A stretch of 64,000 bases of DNA from Acidimicrobiaceae bacterium (GTDB lineage Bacteria; Actinomycetota; Acidimicrobiia; Acidimicrobiales; MedAcidi-G1): assembly GCA_002729765.1 (NCBI GenBank), contig PBYV01000068.1:61815-125814 (forward strand), given 5' to 3'. The notes below the pieces were generated by a model, which saw only the letters and a list, made by a program, of their open reading frames with translations, was not told where the DNA came from and did not search any database. The stretch's first letter is position 1. Each line of letters opens with the position of its first letter. A program made the translations under genes and the position numbers. This document shows, one piece after another, positions 60,845 to 64,000 of the stretch.

Positions 60845-61783
60845 CTAAACGGCCAAAAGATCCCGAGCGCCTGTATCGCTGCTTGGATGACGTAACTTCG
60901 ACATGGCTCGAGCTTCAATCTGACGGATTCTTTCCCTAGTTAGGTCGAAATGTTCTCCCACCTCTTCAAGGGTTCGAGGTTCTCCACGATCGAGACCAAA
61001 ACGCAACTTCAAAATTTCTCTTTCTCTTTCGTCTAGGGGAGCAAGAAGTCGAGAAATCTCTTCGGGTAATAATGCAGTAGCGGCAGTTTCAAACGGAGAC
61101 TCCGCTGAACGATCCTCTACTACATCTCCTAACTCAGCATCTCCATCTTCGCGTAGTGGTTCACTGAGAGAAAGTGGTTCAGCAGCAAATCTAAGAGCTT
61201 CTGTTACTTTGTCTTCTGGCATTTCTACCTCAGCTGAAAGTTCAGATAAAGTTGCTTGCCTCCCAAACTTTATTTCAAGACGAGACCGAGCTTTTTGAAG
61301 ACGAGCAAGAGTATCTCCAGCATGTACAGGTAAACGAATTGTTCGTCCCGTATTCGCTATTCCCCTAGTGATGGCCTGTCGTATCCACCAAGTTGCATAA
61401 GTAGAAAATTTGAATCCTTTTCGCCAGTCAAACTTCTCTACGGCATGCATCAAACCAAGATTGCCTTCCTGTATCAAATCTAAAAGAGGCAATCCTGAAG
61501 CTTGATATTTTTTTGCAATAGAAACCACAAGTCGTAAATTTGATTGAACGAAAGTTCGCTCTGCTTTTGAACCACGACGAATAGTGACTTTTAATTTTCG
61601 AATTTCTGCTGCAGTTAATTTGGCGGAATTAGCTTCCGTTTCCTGTTCAGCTTTAACGCCTTCTTCAATTTTTTTAGCTAACTCGACTTCGCCTTCTTTA
61701 GTTAATAATGGATATTGACCTATATCGGTTAAATAAAGTCGAACTAAATCTTCCTCGTCTCTATCGACTCTTTCCTTAGCCAC
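60845..61783 (-). CDS. RNA polymerase sigma factor, sigma-70 (RpoD/SigA or group 2)
   Basis: [86 protein letters not shown]. Confidence 0.95.
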   Translation of the reverse strand: MAKERVDRDEEDLVRLYLTDIGQYPLLTKEGEVELAKKIEEGVKAEQETEANSAKLTAAEIRKLKVTIRRGSKAERTFVQSNLRLVVSIAKKYQASGLPLLDLIQEGNLGLMHAVEKFDWRKGFKFSTYATWWIRQAITRGIANTGRTIRLPVHAGDTLARLQKARSRLEIKFGRQATLSELSAEVEMPEDKVTEALRFAAEPLSLSEPLREDGDAELGDVVEDRSAESPFETAATALLPEEISRLLAPLDEREREILKLRFGLDRGEPRTLEEVGEHFDLTRERIRQIEARAMSKLRHPSSDTGARDLLAV

Positions 61784-61893
61784 GCCCGGTCCTCCGTAAA
61801 TTCAACACACGCTTACCGCGCGTTACCTTATCGATGCTCTAGCAAACAACAAACAAAAATCGTGACGGTTGTCACAATTTTTAAAAAAATGTT

Positions 61894-63570
61894 TTAACCC
61901 TTATATCGATTTACGAGTGGTAAACGTCGATCTCGACCAAAACCTTTTCGTGTAACTCTTACTCCTGGAGGATTTTGACGTCTTTTATACTCAGAGGTGT
62001 CAACCAATTGAACAACCTCATCAACCATTTTCGAATCGAAGCCATCTTCAACTAACTCAGCTCTTGTTCTATCACCTTCGATGTATGACTTTAGAAGGGG
62101 GTCAAGGGTTTCGTAAGGAGGCAAACTTTGATCATCGCGTTGATCTGGCCGAAGTTCCGCTGAAGGAGGTTTGTCTATTATTGAATTTGGAATTATTTCT
62201 CTTCCTGCAGATTCATTTCTCCATCGAGCCAAATCATATACACCGGTTTTATATACATCTTTAATAACTGCATAAGCACCAGCGGTGTCGCCATATAGAG
62301 TTGAATAACCGACTGCTGCCTCACTCTTATTTCCGGTAGTTAAAACAAGCCAGTTATTCGTATTTGCAAACGCCATCAATAAAACTCCACGGATTCTTGA
62401 TTGCAAGTTCTCATCAGCAACTCCAAGGATCTCTTCATTGAGATTAAAAATCCATTGTTCTGAAAAAGTCGAATGAATGTCTTTAATCGAAAAATTGACT
62501 GAATCTATTCCAAGGTTTTTAATTAGTTGCTCAGCATCTGTTAAAGAATGGGTGCTCGAATAGCGTGATGGCATCATTACAGCTGTCACATTGTTTGGTC
62601 CCAAAGAATCAGAAGCTATAGCTGCTACCAACGCAGAGTCGATACCTCCAGATAGCCCTAAGCACACTTGCTGAAATCCACTTTTTAAAACATAGTCTCG
62701 AGTAGCGGTCATTAACGCTAAATAAAGTTCTTCAAAAATATCTAAAGTAGGTGCAATAGAGGTTTCAATTATTCCTTCATGGTCACGAATCGAAGAAACT
62801 TCTATAATCGGCACATTATTTTCAGTGGTGTTATTTTTTTCAACAGATAAATCTGCAATAAGTACCGACTCATGAAACCTTGGTGACCTTAAAATAACTT
62901 CTCCTGAAGAATCGGTAATAAAAGAACCACCATCGAAAACGAGTTCATCTTGACCGCCTACTAAATTTACATATGCAATAGGAACATTATTTTCTTGTGC
63001 AATCTCATTTACAAGAACCTCTCTTTCTTGTTGCTTGCCCTGATGAAATGGTGAGCCGTTAGTTGTAACAATCAATTGAGCGCCTCCATCAATGAGCGCT
63101 TTTACTGGTCCATTTGGAACCCACAAGTCTTCGCAAATAGCGAACCCAATGTTTGCTCCTCCGATGGAAAAAAGGTTTAGGGGTTCTGATCCTGCTGAAA
63201 AGTTTCTGACTTCATCAAAAACTTCAACGTTTGGAAGATTCTGCTTTCTGTAACTTCCTACGATTTTCCCCTGATGACAAATAGCTATCGAGTTGTATAC
63301 ATTTTCTTCATCTGAATCAGCAAACCCAACCACCAATGCGCAGTTTCCAGACATTGAGGCAAGATCATTTAAAGCCTTTTTATTATCTGCAATAAATCCT
63401 GGTTTTAAAACTAAATCTTCAAGTGGATAGCCAGTTAATGACATCTCTCCAAATACTGCTAGATCGCAATGTTCTAATTTTTCTATAACGTCGCGAATTA
63501 ATTCAACATTTCCTTCTAAATCTCCTACAACTGGATTGATCTGAGCAAGAGCTAATCGCAACATTCCCAT
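61894..63570 (-). CDS. nadE: Glutamine-dependent NAD+ synthetase
   Basis: Nitrilase domain (LALAQINPVVGDLEGN) plus QQVCLGLSGGIDSALVAAIA and LTTGNKSEAAVGYSTLYGDTAG. Confidence 0.95.
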   Translation of the reverse strand: MGMLRLALAQINPVVGDLEGNVELIRDVIEKLEHCDLAVFGEMSLTGYPLEDLVLKPGFIADNKKALNDLASMSGNCALVVGFADSDEENVYNSIAICHQGKIVGSYRKQNLPNVEVFDEVRNFSAGSEPLNLFSIGGANIGFAICEDLWVPNGPVKALIDGGAQLIVTTNGSPFHQGKQQEREVLVNEIAQENNVPIAYVNLVGGQDELVFDGGSFITDSSGEVILRSPRFHESVLIADLSVEKNNTTENNVPIIEVSSIRDHEGIIETSIAPTLDIFEELYLALMTATRDYVLKSGFQQVCLGLSGGIDSALVAAIASDSLGPNNVTAVMMPSRYSSTHSLTDAEQLIKNLGIDSVNFSIKDIHSTFSEQWIFNLNEEILGVADENLQSRIRGVLLMAFANTNNWLVLTTGNKSEAAVGYSTLYGDTAGAYAVIKDVYKTGVYDLARWRNESAGREIIPNSIIDKPPSAELRPDQRDDQSLPPYETLDPLLKSYIEGDRTRAELVEDGFDSKMVDEVVQLVDTSEYKRRQNPPGVRVTRKGFGRDRRLPLVNRYKG

Positions 63571-63600
63571 ATATTCAGCGTACAGAGAGCAGATGACACA

Positions 63601-64000
63601 TTAATTACTTTCAGTTGTTCCCTCTAATGATTGTTCGACACTTCCTTGCTCTAAACCTTCAATTATTTGAGTTACTGCGTCTTTAGCTACACGATCGACC
63701 AATTCAGAGATCTCGTCTTCAAAACGTTGATCAAAAGTTTCTTTAATGAACTCTTCAATAAGACTTAAAGTCAGTTCGTCTGATTGGGAAATTTCTTCAT
63801 CAGTAGCTTTAGAACCAACAGAATCCGATTTCTCTATAGATTCAAGTGAATCAAGAATCGCATCGAAGATCCGCTCAATTTCTTTGAACATTTCAGACTC
63901 TCGCGTTTCAAAACCTTCACCCATCATCGGAGGCATGAAACCCTCATGCATCATTCCCATCATCGGAGGCATGAAACCCTCACCTAATCCATTAGGCCCA
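63601..64000 (-). CDS. Hypothetical acidic protein with Met/Gly-rich N-terminal repeats, truncated at window edge
   Basis: Frame stays open upstream of 63972: GPNGLGEGFMPPMMGMMHEGFMPPMMGEGFETRESEMF. Confidence 0.65.
   Translation of the reverse strand, partial: GPNGLGEGFMPPMMGMMHEGFMPPMMGEGFETRESEMFKEIERIFDAILDSLESIEKSDSVGSKATDEEISQSDELTLSLIEEFIKETFDQRFEDEISELVDRVAKDAVTQIIEGLEQGSVEQSLEGTTESN
63920..63982. repeat. 27-bp exact direct repeat at 36-bp period (CCCATCATCGGAGGCATGAAACCCTCA)
   Basis: Copies at 63920-63946 and 63956-63982, read directly. Confidence 0.95.

Noticed and set aside
60712-60939. ORFs on both strands across the 60741-60836 region
   Set aside because: They overlap the tRNA-Sec gene and the 3' end of the sigma factor gene; not credible proteins.

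Overview
The window is a gene-dense, AT-leaning chromosomal segment, probably from an actinobacterium. Two WhiB-type Fe-S regulators, a UPF0182 protein and a DUF2342-type metalloprotease support this; a marine Acidimicrobiia-like origin is only an inference. I see about 64 protein genes and two tRNAs, and no CRISPR array, rRNA, transposase or prophage. Contents left to right: a methylated-amine/betaine module (DMGDH C-terminus, MttB-family methyltransferase, alanine dehydrogenase, FAD oxidoreductase); tRNA-fMet; two SDRs; UPF0182; PDZ/Lon-like protease; MreB; MoaE; SurE; PhoU/NptA; WhiB x2; TatA; VWA and AAA+ pair; sdhCAB; a poorly characterised block with a stand-alone PEP-utilizer swivelling domain; mdh; ABC exporter pair; icd; folD; purH/purN; sucCD; AlaX; an ATP-grasp-less PEP-utilizer protein; holB/tmk; topA; nhaA; anti-sigma/STAS pair; tRNA-Sec; sigma-70; nadE; and a Met/Gly-rich repeat protein cut by the right edge. 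Main leads: (1) topoisomerase I carries an in-frame insert of about 170 aa that reads like the 2B region of UvrD/PcrA helicases; (2) there is a complete selenocysteine tRNA; (3) a perfect palindrome abuts three exact 12-bp direct repeats in the sdh leader; (4) one high-GC gene sits next to tRNA-fMet and looks horizontally acquired; (5) two proteins carry the phosphohistidine swivelling domain without an ATP-grasp partner. All family calls come from reading the translations; no searches were run.
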